A DNA stretch of 64,000 bases from Actinopolymorpha alba DSM 45243 (lineage in GTDB: Bacteria; Actinomycetota; Actinomycetes; Propionibacteriales; Actinopolymorphaceae), in NCBI RefSeq assembly GCF_000373925.1, contig NZ_KB892707.1:62001-126000 (forward strand). Direction: 5' to 3'. The translations under genes and the position numbers were made by a program. Under the pieces are notes generated by a model. The model had not been told where the DNA came from. It did not search any database and saw only the letters and a program-made list of their open reading frames with translations. Below, piece by piece: positions 8,917 through 17,320 of the stretch (positions are counted from its first letter, which is position 1; each line of letters opens with the position of its first letter).

Positions 8917-9089
8917 GCTGTGTGCTCCGTACTCCTCGGGTCGCCGCGACCGTCGCGCGGCGGGCAGGACAATCCAACCCCCGGATGGTATCCGCCCGCG
9001 GGTGGTCGCCTGGTCGCACGGGGTTCCAGGAGAGGAGCCGTGCGTGAAAGGAGCTGTGCGTCAGAGGAGCCGAGGGCGCCGGTGCCGGC

Positions 9090-10223
9090 TCAGGAGCGTG
9101 CAAGGTCGATCGCCGCGTCCCGGAGTCGCTCAGCCGATCCGGGCGCGAAGGCCGAGGACATGCCGTAGTAGCGGTGGGCGTCCTCCACTTCATACCCACC
9201 GAAGGCGTACTCCTCCCGGGTCGGGAAGTAGCCAGGACAGCCGTCGGCGTACCCGATCACCACCGTCGGCCCCGGCAGCGCCGAGCGGATCGCCAGCGCG
9301 GTCGCCGCGAACGGCTCGCCGGGCAGGGCCACCAGGCGGACACCGACCCAGTCGAGGACCGAGACCCGGCCGACCCACGGTGTGCCGTCGGCGAGCGCGA
9401 GCGCTACCTGGCGTTGACGGACGCCCGTCGGCCCGGTGGTCGGGACGGGCCGGGTTTCGAGCGCCGCCTGGGCGATCGCCGTGCCGATCCGCTCGCAGGC
9501 CGGAAAGGTCCGGTTGGTGCTGGCGCCGAGGGTCATCGAGGCGCTCGCGGAATGCCCCGTGTTGGCGTCGCCACAGCAGCCGGTGAGAAAGATCGCGACC
9601 GCATCCGGGTGCGTGCGTTCGAGTTCCCGGCGTACGACGCCCGGATAGTCGGCGGTCCACAGCGTGTTGTCGGCGCCGAGCACCACGGGATGGCAGGCGT
9701 ACGACGTGACGATCGCAATCGTGCGACCGGTTTCATCCCGGAACGTCAGGACCGGCAGCCTCGGGTCGGTGGGTCCGTCGGGGCGGCGCCGATTGCGGGC
9801 GACGCCGGGGTCGCGGCCGATCCCGAATGACACCGTCGCCGGCCGGGCGTGGGCGTACGCCTGGCGAGCGGCGTGAACGCAGGCTTGCTCCAGGCTCCGG
9901 AGGTACGCCGGATCGACCGGACCGCCCAGCCGGCCGGGCACAACCGCGGGGCCGCCGTGGGTGTGGGTGGCGGCCACGACCACACCGTCCACCTGGGGTT
10001 CGCTGGCGAGGACGGCCCGCCGGATCCGTTCGCAGCTGTCCTCGTGGAGCCCGCAGGTGTCAGCCGTGACCACGATCGCGTCGCCGACGCGGAGCGCGCG
10101 TGCGCTGAGCCGGTCATGGGTGCCGGTGGCGGGCGAGGTGCGGGCGGCGAAGCCGGACATCGCGAGTCCTGCCGGCGGGGTGATGTCGACGACGGCCGCG
10201 CCGACGGGCGCCGAATCGGTCAT
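9090..10223 (-). CDS. Neutral/alkaline ceramidase-like hydrolase
   Basis: Predicted hydrolase with the neutral ceramidase N-terminal fold. It starts with AAVVDITPPAGLAMSGF and carries candidate metal-binding motifs ATHTHGGPAV and YACHPVVLG, then LTGCCGDANTG and ALPGEPFAATAL, all typical of this family. It is 377 residues with no signal peptide, so the substrate is probably an intracellular amide and not extracellular ceramide. Its ATG overlaps the nagA stop (ATGA), making it the last gene of the amino-sugar operon, which suggests a role in deacylating N-acyl sugars or a related amide. That role is inference; the family name is all the sequence supports. Confidence 0.75.
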   Translation of the reverse strand: MTDSAPVGAAVVDITPPAGLAMSGFAARTSPATGTHDRLSARALRVGDAIVVTADTCGLHEDSCERIRRAVLASEPQVDGVVVAATHTHGGPAVVPGRLGGPVDPAYLRSLEQACVHAARQAYAHARPATVSFGIGRDPGVARNRRRPDGPTDPRLPVLTFRDETGRTIAIVTSYACHPVVLGADNTLWTADYPGVVRRELERTHPDAVAIFLTGCCGDANTGHSASASMTLGASTNRTFPACERIGTAIAQAALETRPVPTTGPTGVRQRQVALALADGTPWVGRVSVLDWVGVRLVALPGEPFAATALAIRSALPGPTVVIGYADGCPGYFPTREEYAFGGYEVEDAHRYYGMSSAFAPGSAERLRDAAIDLARS

Positions 10224-11425
10224 CCGACCACCCGCGTTCCGGCCACCACCACCTGCTCGATCGTCAAGGTGGGCTTGCCGGGTGACCAGCGGAACCGCAC
10301 GAGGTCGGCGGTCGCGCCGACCCTGAGCTCACCGCGCCCGCCACAGAACCTCCCGGGCGAGCCGCTCGCCAGCGCCACCGCTTCGGCGAGCGAGAACGGC
10401 CCGAGGTTGGCGACGTGCGCGACCCCGTCGCTGATCGGTCGGGCCGCGCCCGCGAGAAACGGCGTGCCCCGGTGGGAGAGTCTGCCGTCCTCGGAGAGTT
10501 CGACCTCTCCACCCACCGGCGTTTGGTAGATCCCGGGCGGTGACCCCGCGAGGGCGGTGGCGTCGGAGACGAGGAACGACCGGTTGAGCCCTTTGGCGCG
10601 CAGCATCGCTACGAGGGTGTCGGCTGGCAGGTGGTGGCCGTCAGCGATGAAGCCGGCGGACAGCCGGTCCTGCGCTAGCTGCGCCCAGATGTAGTGGGGA
10701 TGGCGCGGCAGGACGGCGTGAGCACCGTTTCCCAGATGCGTGCTGAGACTGGCGCCCGCTTCGGCGGCGGTTCTGATCTGATCAGGCGTGGCGTGCGTGT
10801 GGCCGACGGCAACCCGAACGCCGTGGGAGACCAGCGCCGCGATGTACGGCGTGCTGTCGGGGAAGTGGGGTGACATCGTCACCAGGCCGACCAGCCCGGC
10901 ACTGGATTCCTGCCAGCGAAGGAACTCCGCGACGTCCGGGGCACGCAGGTGTTCGGGCGGGTGCACACCACGCGGACCGTCCTCGGCTGACAGATGTGGG
11001 CCTTCCACATGTACGTAGGGGATCGCGTGGCGGACCAGCGGATCCGCGGCGCGAGCCCGTGCGATCCGGCGCAGGCAGGCCACGATGTGCGCCTCCGGCG
11101 CGGTGATCACCGTGGGAACGACGGTCGTGACGCCGACGCTCCACAGCGCCCGGACCAGCTTCGTGATGGTGTCGGTGTCGGCTTCGCTGTCTGAGGCGTT
11201 GACGTCGAAGCCGGCGAATCCGTTGACCTGCAGGTCGATCAGGCCGGGGGCAAGCCAGGTGTCAAGATCGCCTTGCGGTGTGGATGGATCCGGGTCGCCG
11301 TGCGGTGCGGGTTCAGCCAGGCGTACCTCGGCGATCAGCCCATCGCGTACGCGTACGACGAGCCGCTCGCCGGTCGCTGGGTCCTTTCCGGAGACGTCGA
11401 ACGCGCCAGATTCAGTCGAGCTCAC
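10220..11425 (-). CDS. nagA: N-acetylglucosamine-6-phosphate deacetylase
   Basis: Amidohydrolase that removes acetate from GlcNAc-6-phosphate to give glucosamine-6-phosphate for NagB. Metal and active-site landmarks are APGLIDLQVNGFAGFDVN, HVEGPHLS, VGHTHA, HLGNGAHAV, IADGHHL and VSDATALAG. The TIM-barrel enzyme is 401 residues. The GTG start at 11425 overlaps nagB by 14 bp; the end overlaps the ceramidase-like gene by ATGA. With nagB and the epimerase it would feed N-acetylated amino sugars into fructose-6-phosphate. No GlcNAc kinase is encoded here, so phosphorylation must rely on a gene elsewhere. Confidence 0.92.
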   Translation of the reverse strand: MSSTESGAFDVSGKDPATGERLVVRVRDGLIAEVRLAEPAPHGDPDPSTPQGDLDTWLAPGLIDLQVNGFAGFDVNASDSEADTDTITKLVRALWSVGVTTVVPTVITAPEAHIVACLRRIARARAADPLVRHAIPYVHVEGPHLSAEDGPRGVHPPEHLRAPDVAEFLRWQESSAGLVGLVTMSPHFPDSTPYIAALVSHGVRVAVGHTHATPDQIRTAAEAGASLSTHLGNGAHAVLPRHPHYIWAQLAQDRLSAGFIADGHHLPADTLVAMLRAKGLNRSFLVSDATALAGSPPGIYQTPVGGEVELSEDGRLSHRGTPFLAGAARPISDGVAHVANLGPFSLAEAVALASGSPGRFCGGRGELRVGATADLVRFRWSPGKPTLTIEQVVVAGTRVVG

Positions 11426-12161
11426 TGGCCGAATCCTGGTCGAGGTAGATGGTGCGGGCGGGGTGGGTACGCAGTGCCGTTGCCGGGCACGCTTCGGAGA
11501 TCTCGTCCCGTAGGGCCCGCCGCACAGCCGGCGCCTTCGCGCGGCCCGGCACCATGCAGAACAACCGGCCCGCGTCCAGCAAGCGAGGAACCGTCAGCGT
11601 CAGTGCCGTCGGCGGGACGTCGTCGAATGTCGCGAAGCAGCCGTCGTCAACCTGCTGTTGGCGGCAGGTGTCGTCGAGCTCGACGACCTTGACCGCCAGC
11701 GGGTCTTCGAAGTCGGCCACCGGCGGATCGTTGAACGCTATGTGACCGTTGACTCCGATGCCCATGCAAACAACGTCGATCGGTGCTTCGGCGAGTAGGG
11801 CGGCGTACTCAGCCGCCCGCGCCTCGGCGTCGCCGTCGGTCCGCATCAGGTGGACATCCTTCAGCGGCACCTGGTCGAAGAAGGCGGTGCGGAGCCAGGT
11901 CGAGAATCTCTGTGGCGCGCCCTCGGGGAGCCCGAGGTAGTCGTCCATGTGGAACGCCGTGACCCTCGTCCAGTCGATGTCCGGCTCTCCCGCCAACGCC
12001 GCAAGGGTTTCCTGCTGACTCGGCGCCGCCGCGAACACCACGCGCGCCGTACCCCCATGGCTCAGGCGCTCCCGGACCTCGGCGGCGATGTCAGCCGCCG
12101 CGGCGATGCCGAGGCTCGCGCGGTCGGGGAAGATACGAACGGTCGGATCGGGCACTGTCAC
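11412..12161 (-). CDS. nagB: Glucosamine-6-phosphate deaminase
   Basis: Isomerises and deaminates glucosamine-6-phosphate to fructose-6-phosphate and ammonia. Family motifs are FHMDDYLGLPEGAPQ, containing the catalytic Asp, and MGIGVNGHIAFNDPP. I start it at the GTG at 12161, which overlaps the stop of the epimerase gene as GTGA and has AAAGGAA upstream; this gives 249 residues, the usual size. A longer reading to 12356 would add a tail antisense-like in composition and inside the upstream gene. The C-terminus (LDQDSASELD) overlaps nagA. Confidence 0.93.
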   Translation of the reverse strand: MTVPDPTVRIFPDRASLGIAAAADIAAEVRERLSHGGTARVVFAAAPSQQETLAALAGEPDIDWTRVTAFHMDDYLGLPEGAPQRFSTWLRTAFFDQVPLKDVHLMRTDGDAEARAAEYAALLAEAPIDVVCMGIGVNGHIAFNDPPVADFEDPLAVKVVELDDTCRQQQVDDGCFATFDDVPPTALTLTVPRLLDAGRLFCMVPGRAKAPAVRRALRDEISEACPATALRTHPARTIYLDQDSASELD

Positions 12162-13519
12162 AGGGCATTCCTTTCGGCGACGTCGAGTTCGACCAGCAGG
12201 AGCAGGGAACGCGCGATGTGGAACGGATCCTTCACCGGAAGGGCGACCGTCTGGTCCAGCGGCGAACCATCCCGCTGGCGGATCTGGATCCACTCCCGCC
12301 CCGGCCCGGCCGGGAAGGTCTCGAAGGTGTAGGCGGACAGGCGGTCGTACCACCATGCCAGCTCAGCCGCGGCGGGATTACCGGTGGCGGGTTTGCCGGT
12401 GGCGGGGTTGCCGGTGGCGGGACTTTCTGTGCCGGCGTTCCGGCGGGACAGCAGCGCCGTCGTGTACATCGCTTCGGCGTGCGGCCACCACAGCTTGGTG
12501 TCCCAGGTGTCGCGGACCAGGCGTTCGTAGGCGTCGTCGAGGAGTCGCCCGGTCGGCTGTCCACCCGCCAGGTCGACGTACCTGAACAACCCGCCGTACT
12601 CGTCGTCCCAGCCGATCTCGAGTGCGCGCAGGGCGGCCTGAGGAAGCCAACTGGCCGGCACATCGACCGCGCCGCCGTTCTGAGTCGCCCCGTGGAGCGC
12701 GCCGTGGAGCGCCCGGTCGACGCCGGGCACCACGTCGGCGGCATGGACGAGAAACCACAGGCATTCCAGTGCGTGTCCGGGGGTACGGTGGCGGGCCAGG
12801 AGCGTGTCGTCCAGGCCGTCAACGCGGGGTTGCAGCTCCACCAGGTCGCTGCCGGTACGGAAAGCGTCGGAGATCGCTCTGGCGGCCCGGACCGCGATGT
12901 CGGCGCTACGCGCACTGCCGGTCGCACGGTGCACCTCGGCGGCCGTACCCACCAGGATCATCGGCAGCGCGAAGGCGGCGAAGCTGGCGTGCACGGGATA
13001 GGGATCCGTCCGCACCTGACCCGCCTGGATGCGTACGTCGGCCGAGTCGAGCAGCGCGTCAGCAAGGGCGCCGCTGTCGGCATCATTGTCGACCCTGGCC
13101 AGCGCGGCTAGCCCGAGTGCGACGAAGCAGTCGGCGAACACGCTGGTGTGCAAGCCGGATCCGGGCGTCGGCGGGAACGGACTGCCGCGCTGGTCGGTGA
13201 CGTACGCCGTCGTCAGATCGGGAAGCACCGCGTGCTGGCGGACGAACGCGGCGGCGCCGCGCGCCAACTGGAGCAGGCGATCAGCGTCAAGGTCACCTTG
13301 CGCTGGGAGGGCGCCGGTGCCGACCGCCTCCGCGAGCCGGGCCGTCAACCAGATCCAGCGTCCCTGCGACCAGGTGTACTTGTCGGTCGAAATGAGGTGG
13401 GCGCCGCGGTTGTCCCAACAGGTGAAGACGCCGCCATGCTCGAGGTCGGGACCATGACGCAGCCACCAGGAGAGAACGTCGTCGACCAGATGCGACCGCA
13501 GGTCCATATCCTCAGCCAT
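12158..13519 (-). CDS. AGE-family (N-acylglucosamine 2-epimerase-like) sugar isomerase
   Basis: An (alpha/alpha)6-barrel protein of 453 residues related to N-acylglucosamine 2-epimerases. Landmarks include GGVFTCWDNRG, DKYTWSQGRWIWL, RTPGHALECLWF and DTKLWWPHAEAM, the last holding the usual catalytic-site His. In this operon it could interconvert ManNAc and GlcNAc, or a related aldose-ketose pair, before NagA/NagB. An insertion of about 20 residues (PATGN/PATGK repeats) lies near residue 375 and corresponds to a 15-bp tandem repeat. The ATG at 13519 overlaps the symporter stop; an alternative Met lies four codons downstream. Confidence 0.82.
   Translation of the reverse strand: MAEDMDLRSHLVDDVLSWWLRHGPDLEHGGVFTCWDNRGAHLISTDKYTWSQGRWIWLTARLAEAVGTGALPAQGDLDADRLLQLARGAAAFVRQHAVLPDLTTAYVTDQRGSPFPPTPGSGLHTSVFADCFVALGLAALARVDNDADSGALADALLDSADVRIQAGQVRTDPYPVHASFAAFALPMILVGTAAEVHRATGSARSADIAVRAARAISDAFRTGSDLVELQPRVDGLDDTLLARHRTPGHALECLWFLVHAADVVPGVDRALHGALHGATQNGGAVDVPASWLPQAALRALEIGWDDEYGGLFRYVDLAGGQPTGRLLDDAYERLVRDTWDTKLWWPHAEAMYTTALLSRRNAGTESPATGNPATGKPATGNPAAAELAWWYDRLSAYTFETFPAGPGREWIQIRQRDGSPLDQTVALPVKDPFHIARSLLLLVELDVAERNAL
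12376..12420. repeat. 15-bp tandem repeat (3 units) inside the epimerase gene
   Basis: Three consecutive 15-bp units, each ending CCGGTGGCGG (12376-12390, 12391-12405, 12406-12420). They keep the frame and encode a Pro-Ala-Thr-Gly-Asn/Lys repeat. A unit gain or loss would preserve the reading frame. Confidence 0.8.
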
Positions 13520-15050
13520 GGCGGGCCGCCTCCGTCCGGGTTCCGGTGTCGTCTGGCCCGACGTCGGTGGCGAGCTCCGCCACCAGAGCGTCGGAGTCCT
13601 GGTTGCGCCACGGACGGACGAACCCGGTGAGGACGAAGACCAGCAACGCGCACGCCACCGGCCCCGCGACCGTGAACGTCGGTCCCAGATTGCCACCGAG
13701 CCTGGCGATCGCGTCGGCGAACGCGTACTTCACGAGGACGAACACCACCAGACCCGTTGCCCACGAGGCGATCGCGGCGCTCGGCCCGCACCGCCGGAAC
13801 GCGGGCAACATCCCAAGCAGCATGGGAATCGCGATCGGCCCGACCAGTGCGCCAAACCACAAGATGATGAGGCCGAGCACGCCACCGAAGGAGTCCGCGG
13901 CGAGCGCGATGCCCATGGAGAGGGCGATGAAACAGAACACACTGAACCGCCCGGCGGCGAGTTCGGCGCGGCCGGTCATCTGCCGGGCGCCCTTCCAGAT
14001 CGCCGGGAGGATGTCGCGGAGCACCACGGCCGAGATCGCGTTCGCGTCAGAGGAGGTCATGGCCATTGTGTGCGCGAACATCCCGGCGAGGACCAGACCC
14101 ACCAGACCTTCGGGCAGAAGCTGCAACGTGACCAGGGCGTACGACTGCGAGGGATCGGCCAGGTCCGGCAGCAGCAACGGCGCCGCCCACATCGGAAAGA
14201 ACAACACCAGCGGCCAGATGAGATAGAGCCCGGCCGACAGGAGTGCGGCCCGGCGCGCCGACCGCGCGTCGGGTGCGGCGATGAACCGCTGCGCGAGGTT
14301 CCAGGTGCCGCCGTTGTACGAAAGTGTCGCGATCAACATGTACGCCAGGACGAACGCGACCGTGTAGTCGCCGTTGAACGCACGGGAATGGTCCGCGGGT
14401 AGCTGGTCCCAGATTCCCCAGACGGCGGGTATTCCACCGAGCTTCGCGAGTACGGCAACGAACAGCGTCGCCCCGGCGACCAGCTGGATCAGGAACTGCC
14501 CGAAGTCGGTGAGAGCATCCGCCCACAGGCCGCCGATCGTCGAGTAGATCAGCGTGACTCCGCCCGTCAGGAGAATGCCCCAGATCAGCGGCACTCCGGC
14601 GAAGATGTCGAGCAGGATTGCGGTCGCGGCCCACTTCGCGCCGACGTCGAAGACCTTGAGTGCGGTGCCGCTCCACGCAAGGAGCTGTTGCGTCGGCACG
14701 TTGTAGCGAGTCGAGAGGTACTCTAGTGGCGAGATGATCCCGAACCGTTGACGTAGCCGGGGCCAGCGGGGTGCGAACACCGCGGCACCCACGAGCATCG
14801 CGACGGTGATGGCCACCGCCCACCACACGTAGAGCGTGAAGCCGAACTCGTAGGCGACCGCGGCGTACCCCACGAAGACGGCCGCGCTGTAGCCCGACAT
14901 GTGGTGCGAGATTCCAGACAGCCACCAGGGCAGCCGTCCACCGGCGACGAAGAAGTCGCGCGCGTCGCGGATCCGTGCCTTGGCCCAGACTCCGATGCCG
15001 ACCATGACAACGAAGTAGGCCGCGAGTACGAGCCAGCCGAATGTGCCCAT
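13512..15050 (-). CDS. Sodium:solute symporter (SSS family)
   Basis: Integral membrane Na+-coupled importer of 512 residues with roughly 13 predicted hydrophobic helices. Family features include ARDFFVAGGRLPWWLSG, GYSAAVFVGY, PLEYLSTRYN, GGLWADALTDFGQF and MTSSDANAISAVVLRDI. I start it at the ATG at 15050, which has GGGAGGGCAG immediately upstream and gives a normal N-terminus (MGTFGWLVLAAYF); the longer reading adds 27 residues that fall across the LacI-type operator. As first gene of the epimerase-nagB-nagA operon it probably imports the amino sugar, possibly a sialic-acid-type or N-acetylhexosamine substrate (inference). Confidence 0.9.
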   Translation of the reverse strand: MGTFGWLVLAAYFVVMVGIGVWAKARIRDARDFFVAGGRLPWWLSGISHHMSGYSAAVFVGYAAVAYEFGFTLYVWWAVAITVAMLVGAAVFAPRWPRLRQRFGIISPLEYLSTRYNVPTQQLLAWSGTALKVFDVGAKWAATAILLDIFAGVPLIWGILLTGGVTLIYSTIGGLWADALTDFGQFLIQLVAGATLFVAVLAKLGGIPAVWGIWDQLPADHSRAFNGDYTVAFVLAYMLIATLSYNGGTWNLAQRFIAAPDARSARRAALLSAGLYLIWPLVLFFPMWAAPLLLPDLADPSQSYALVTLQLLPEGLVGLVLAGMFAHTMAMTSSDANAISAVVLRDILPAIWKGARQMTGRAELAAGRFSVFCFIALSMGIALAADSFGGVLGLIILWFGALVGPIAIPMLLGMLPAFRRCGPSAAIASWATGLVVFVLVKYAFADAIARLGGNLGPTFTVAGPVACALLVFVLTGFVRPWRNQDSDALVAELATDVGPDDTGTRTEAARHG

Positions 15051-15078
15051 CTGCCCTCCCAGAGGCCCGAGTCTTGTG

Positions 15079-15092
15079 TGCAACCGCTTGCA
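15079..15092. promoter_or_regulatory. LacI-type operator upstream of the symporter gene
   Basis: TGCAACCGCTTGCA is the near-palindromic centre typical of LacI/GalR operators (CG-centred, with CAA..TTG-like arms). It lies 29 bp upstream of the symporter start codon, so the divergent LacI-type protein at 15506 could repress this operon. Confidence 0.65.
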
Positions 15093-15291
15093 GGTCAACC
15101 GTTGGGTGGTCGCGGTTCCCGATCTGGTCATGACCTTGGCGCCGAGTGGCGGGTGGGCGGGTTTCGGGGCCTTGTCGTTCTGGTTAAACCTGGCGATGGG
15201 GCGTTCGGGGAGGGGTGGAGTCGCCAGCCTCGGGACGTCGCGAGCCGCGTCCGTTGCCGGGTCAGCAGTGGAGAGCTCCTGGTCCGTGCAC

Positions 15292-15303
15292 GCAACCGGT
15301 TGC
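15292..15303. promoter_or_regulatory. Second LacI-type operator, perfect palindrome
   Basis: GCAACCGGTTGC is a perfect 12-bp palindrome, flanked as TGCAC-GCAACCGGTTGC-AGG. Together with 15079-15092 it gives two operators 213 bp apart in the divergent region, a spacing compatible with DNA looping or with separate control of the two promoters. Confidence 0.65.
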
Positions 15304-15355
15304 AGGCCCTGGCCTGAGAATCGTCCAGCTCACCGTGAGGCACCGCTGTGTGAGG

Positions 15356-15451
15356 CCCCAAATGATCACGTATACGTGGTCAATGCATGCCTTGCATGGC
15401 ACCGACACCATGGGAAGCAGGCAATGACCACGTATACGTGATCATTTGGGG
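15356..15451. repeat. Palindrome-ended intergenic element, copy 1
   Basis: A 27-bp perfect inverted repeat (15356-15382 and 15425-15451) whose outer part reads CCCCAAATGATCAC followed by GTATACGTGGTCA. The core CACGTATACGTG is itself palindromic. About 49 bp of the right half (GGCACCGACACCATG through ATCATT) matches the copy at 33779-33864 with two mismatches. It lies between the LacI-type operators and the regulator gene, about 55 bp before that start. Confidence 0.75.
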
Positions 15452-15505
15452 GCTCAACCACGAGACCGGACGGGTCGGCGCGTGAGCGCGATCTAAGCTG
15501 CGTGT

Positions 15506-16588
15506 ATGCCAGAGACCGAGGCGCCGCGCGGCACACCCACCATTCGCGAGGTCGCCGACGCCGCTGGCGTGTCCCGGGCCACGGTGTCGAGGGCGTTCAG
15601 CCGACCCGAACTCCTGAAGCCGTCGACGGTCGAGCACGTGCAGGCGATTGCCGGACGCCTCGGCTACACCCCGAACGTCGCCGCGAGGGCCCTGTCCACC
15701 GGACGTTACGCGACCCTTGCCCTCGTCGTACCCGACATCGCCAACCCGTTCTTTCCGCCCCTGGTCCGCGGTGCGCAGCAGGCCGCCGACCAGGCTGGGT
15801 ACTGCGTTTTCCTCGGTGACTCCGACGAAAGTCCCGCACGCGAGGACGTCCTGCTGGGAAGGTTCGCCGGCCAGGTCGAGGGCATCGTCTCGGCGTCCTC
15901 CCGGCTGGCGGCCCAGGTCGTACGCCGGCACGCCGACCGCCGCCCCGTGGTGCTCGTGAACCGCGACATCAAAGGGATTCCGAGGGTGCTCATCGACACC
16001 GCGAGCGGGATCACGGCCGCCGTCGCTCATCTCGCCGAGCTGGGCCACCGCCGGATCGCCTACGTGAGCGGCCCGCAGACCTCCTGGTCCAACCAACAAC
16101 GCCGCCGCGCGATTCAGCGGGCCAGTTCGGCCAGCGGGCTCGAGTTGGTCACCGTCGCGGCCCGCCGGCCGACATACGACAGCGGCGTCGCCCGCGTGCT
16201 CGACCTGCTGGCGAGCGGTGTCACGGGCGTGGTGGCGTTCGACGACGTGGTGGCGCAGGGCATCCTGGCCGGTCTCGCGACCGCCGGTGTCAGCGTCCCC
16301 GATCAGCTCAGTGTCATCGGATGTGACGACGTGGTCGCCGCGACCACCTCGCCGCCGCTCACCACCGTCTCAGCGCGTACGGACGAGGCCGGAAGGTTCG
16401 CCGTCGAACTTCTCCTGCGGGTGCTCGGGAGTTCGGACGTACGCGACGCCCGCTACGTCCTCGACACCCGGCTCATCGTCCGCGCGACCACCGGGCCGGC
16501 AGCCAAGATTGCTTCACGATCAGCGAACAGAACCACCTCAGGGGGAGGCCGGGCGATGCAGGCCGGCCGGAAGATCTTTGGCAGCTGA
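15506..16588 (+). CDS. LacI/GalR-family transcriptional regulator
   Basis: DNA-binding repressor of 360 residues. The N-terminal HTH reads TIREVADAAGVSRATVSRAFS, followed by the hinge helix (TPNVAARALSTGR) and a periplasmic-binding-protein-like sugar domain (LALVVPDIANPFFPPLVRG, LAELGHRRIAYVSGP, VIGCDDV). It is divergent from the symporter-nag operon, and two matching operators lie in the gap, so it probably controls amino-sugar uptake with a sugar or sugar phosphate as inducer. Its last 51 bp overlap the convergent pgl gene, and the C-terminal tail (about 30 residues) is likely dispensable. Confidence 0.9.
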   Translation: MPETEAPRGTPTIREVADAAGVSRATVSRAFSRPELLKPSTVEHVQAIAGRLGYTPNVAARALSTGRYATLALVVPDIANPFFPPLVRGAQQAADQAGYCVFLGDSDESPAREDVLLGRFAGQVEGIVSASSRLAAQVVRRHADRRPVVLVNRDIKGIPRVLIDTASGITAAVAHLAELGHRRIAYVSGPQTSWSNQQRRRAIQRASSASGLELVTVAARRPTYDSGVARVLDLLASGVTGVVAFDDVVAQGILAGLATAGVSVPDQLSVIGCDDVVAATTSPPLTTVSARTDEAGRFAVELLLRVLGSSDVRDARYVLDTRLIVRATTGPAAKIASRSANRTTSGGGRAMQAGRKIFGS

Positions 16589-17320
16589 CCGGTCGAGCAG
16601 CCACAGCGTCCGCTGTTGCCCGTGCGCACCGGTCGCCGGGATCTGGACGGGCCCCGCGCCGGACAGCGCCAACCGGACCGCCCGGGCCTTCTCCTCGCCG
16701 GCAACCAGGAACCACACCTCGCGCGCGGCGTTGATCGCGGGGAACGTCAGACTGGTCCGAATCGGCGGCGGCTTCGGCGATCCGTGTACGCCGACCACCG
16801 TGCGCTCTTCTTCGTACACGGCCGGATGCTCGGGGAAGAGCGATGCGACGTGGCCGTCCGGACCGACACCGAGCATGAGGATGTCGAACGCCGGAACCGG
16901 CCCGTGGTCCTCGGGACGAACGGCCTTGGCGAGTTCCGCTGCGTAGCGTTCGGCGGCTGCCTCGACGTTGTCGCCGTCCGGACCATCGCTGGCGGCCATC
17001 GGGTGCATGCGCGCGGGGTCGGTGGGTACGTGGTCGAGAAGTGCTGCCCGCGCACCGGTTTCGTTGCGTTCCGGGTCACCGGCTGGGAGGAACCGCTCGT
17101 CACCCCACCAGACGTCAAGGTGCCGCCAGTCGATCGCGTCCCGGGCGGGGGACTCCGCGAGCGCGGCGAGTACTCCGGTCCCCACCCCGCCTCCAGTGAG
17201 GACGACCGAGGCGCTGCCTCGGCTCGCCTGGACGTCGACCAGACGGGTCACCAGGCGGGCCGCGACGGCCTGGGCCAGCAGGTCCTTGTTGGCGTGAACA
17301 ACGATTTCGGGCGCGCTCAT
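16538..17320 (-). CDS. pgl: 6-phosphogluconolactonase
   Basis: Hydrolyses 6-phosphogluconolactone to 6-phosphogluconate, the second oxidative pentose-phosphate step, immediately after Zwf. Family landmarks are VVLTGGGVGTGVL, DVWWGDERFLPAGDPERN, ILMLGVGPDGHVASLFP and FLVAGEEKARAV. The ATG at 17320 (MSAPEIVVHANK) gives 260 residues, as expected. It is the last gene of the tkt-tal-pgi-zwf-opcA-pgl operon. Unlike the other junctions from tal onward, it does not overlap its predecessor: a duplicated junction and a small ORF separate it from opcA. Confidence 0.94.
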   Translation of the reverse strand: MSAPEIVVHANKDLLAQAVAARLVTRLVDVQASRGSASVVLTGGGVGTGVLAALAESPARDAIDWRHLDVWWGDERFLPAGDPERNETGARAALLDHVPTDPARMHPMAASDGPDGDNVEAAAERYAAELAKAVRPEDHGPVPAFDILMLGVGPDGHVASLFPEHPAVYEEERTVVGVHGSPKPPPIRTSLTFPAINAAREVWFLVAGEEKARAVRLALSGAGPVQIPATGAHGQQRTLWLLDRSAAKDLPAGLHRPASP

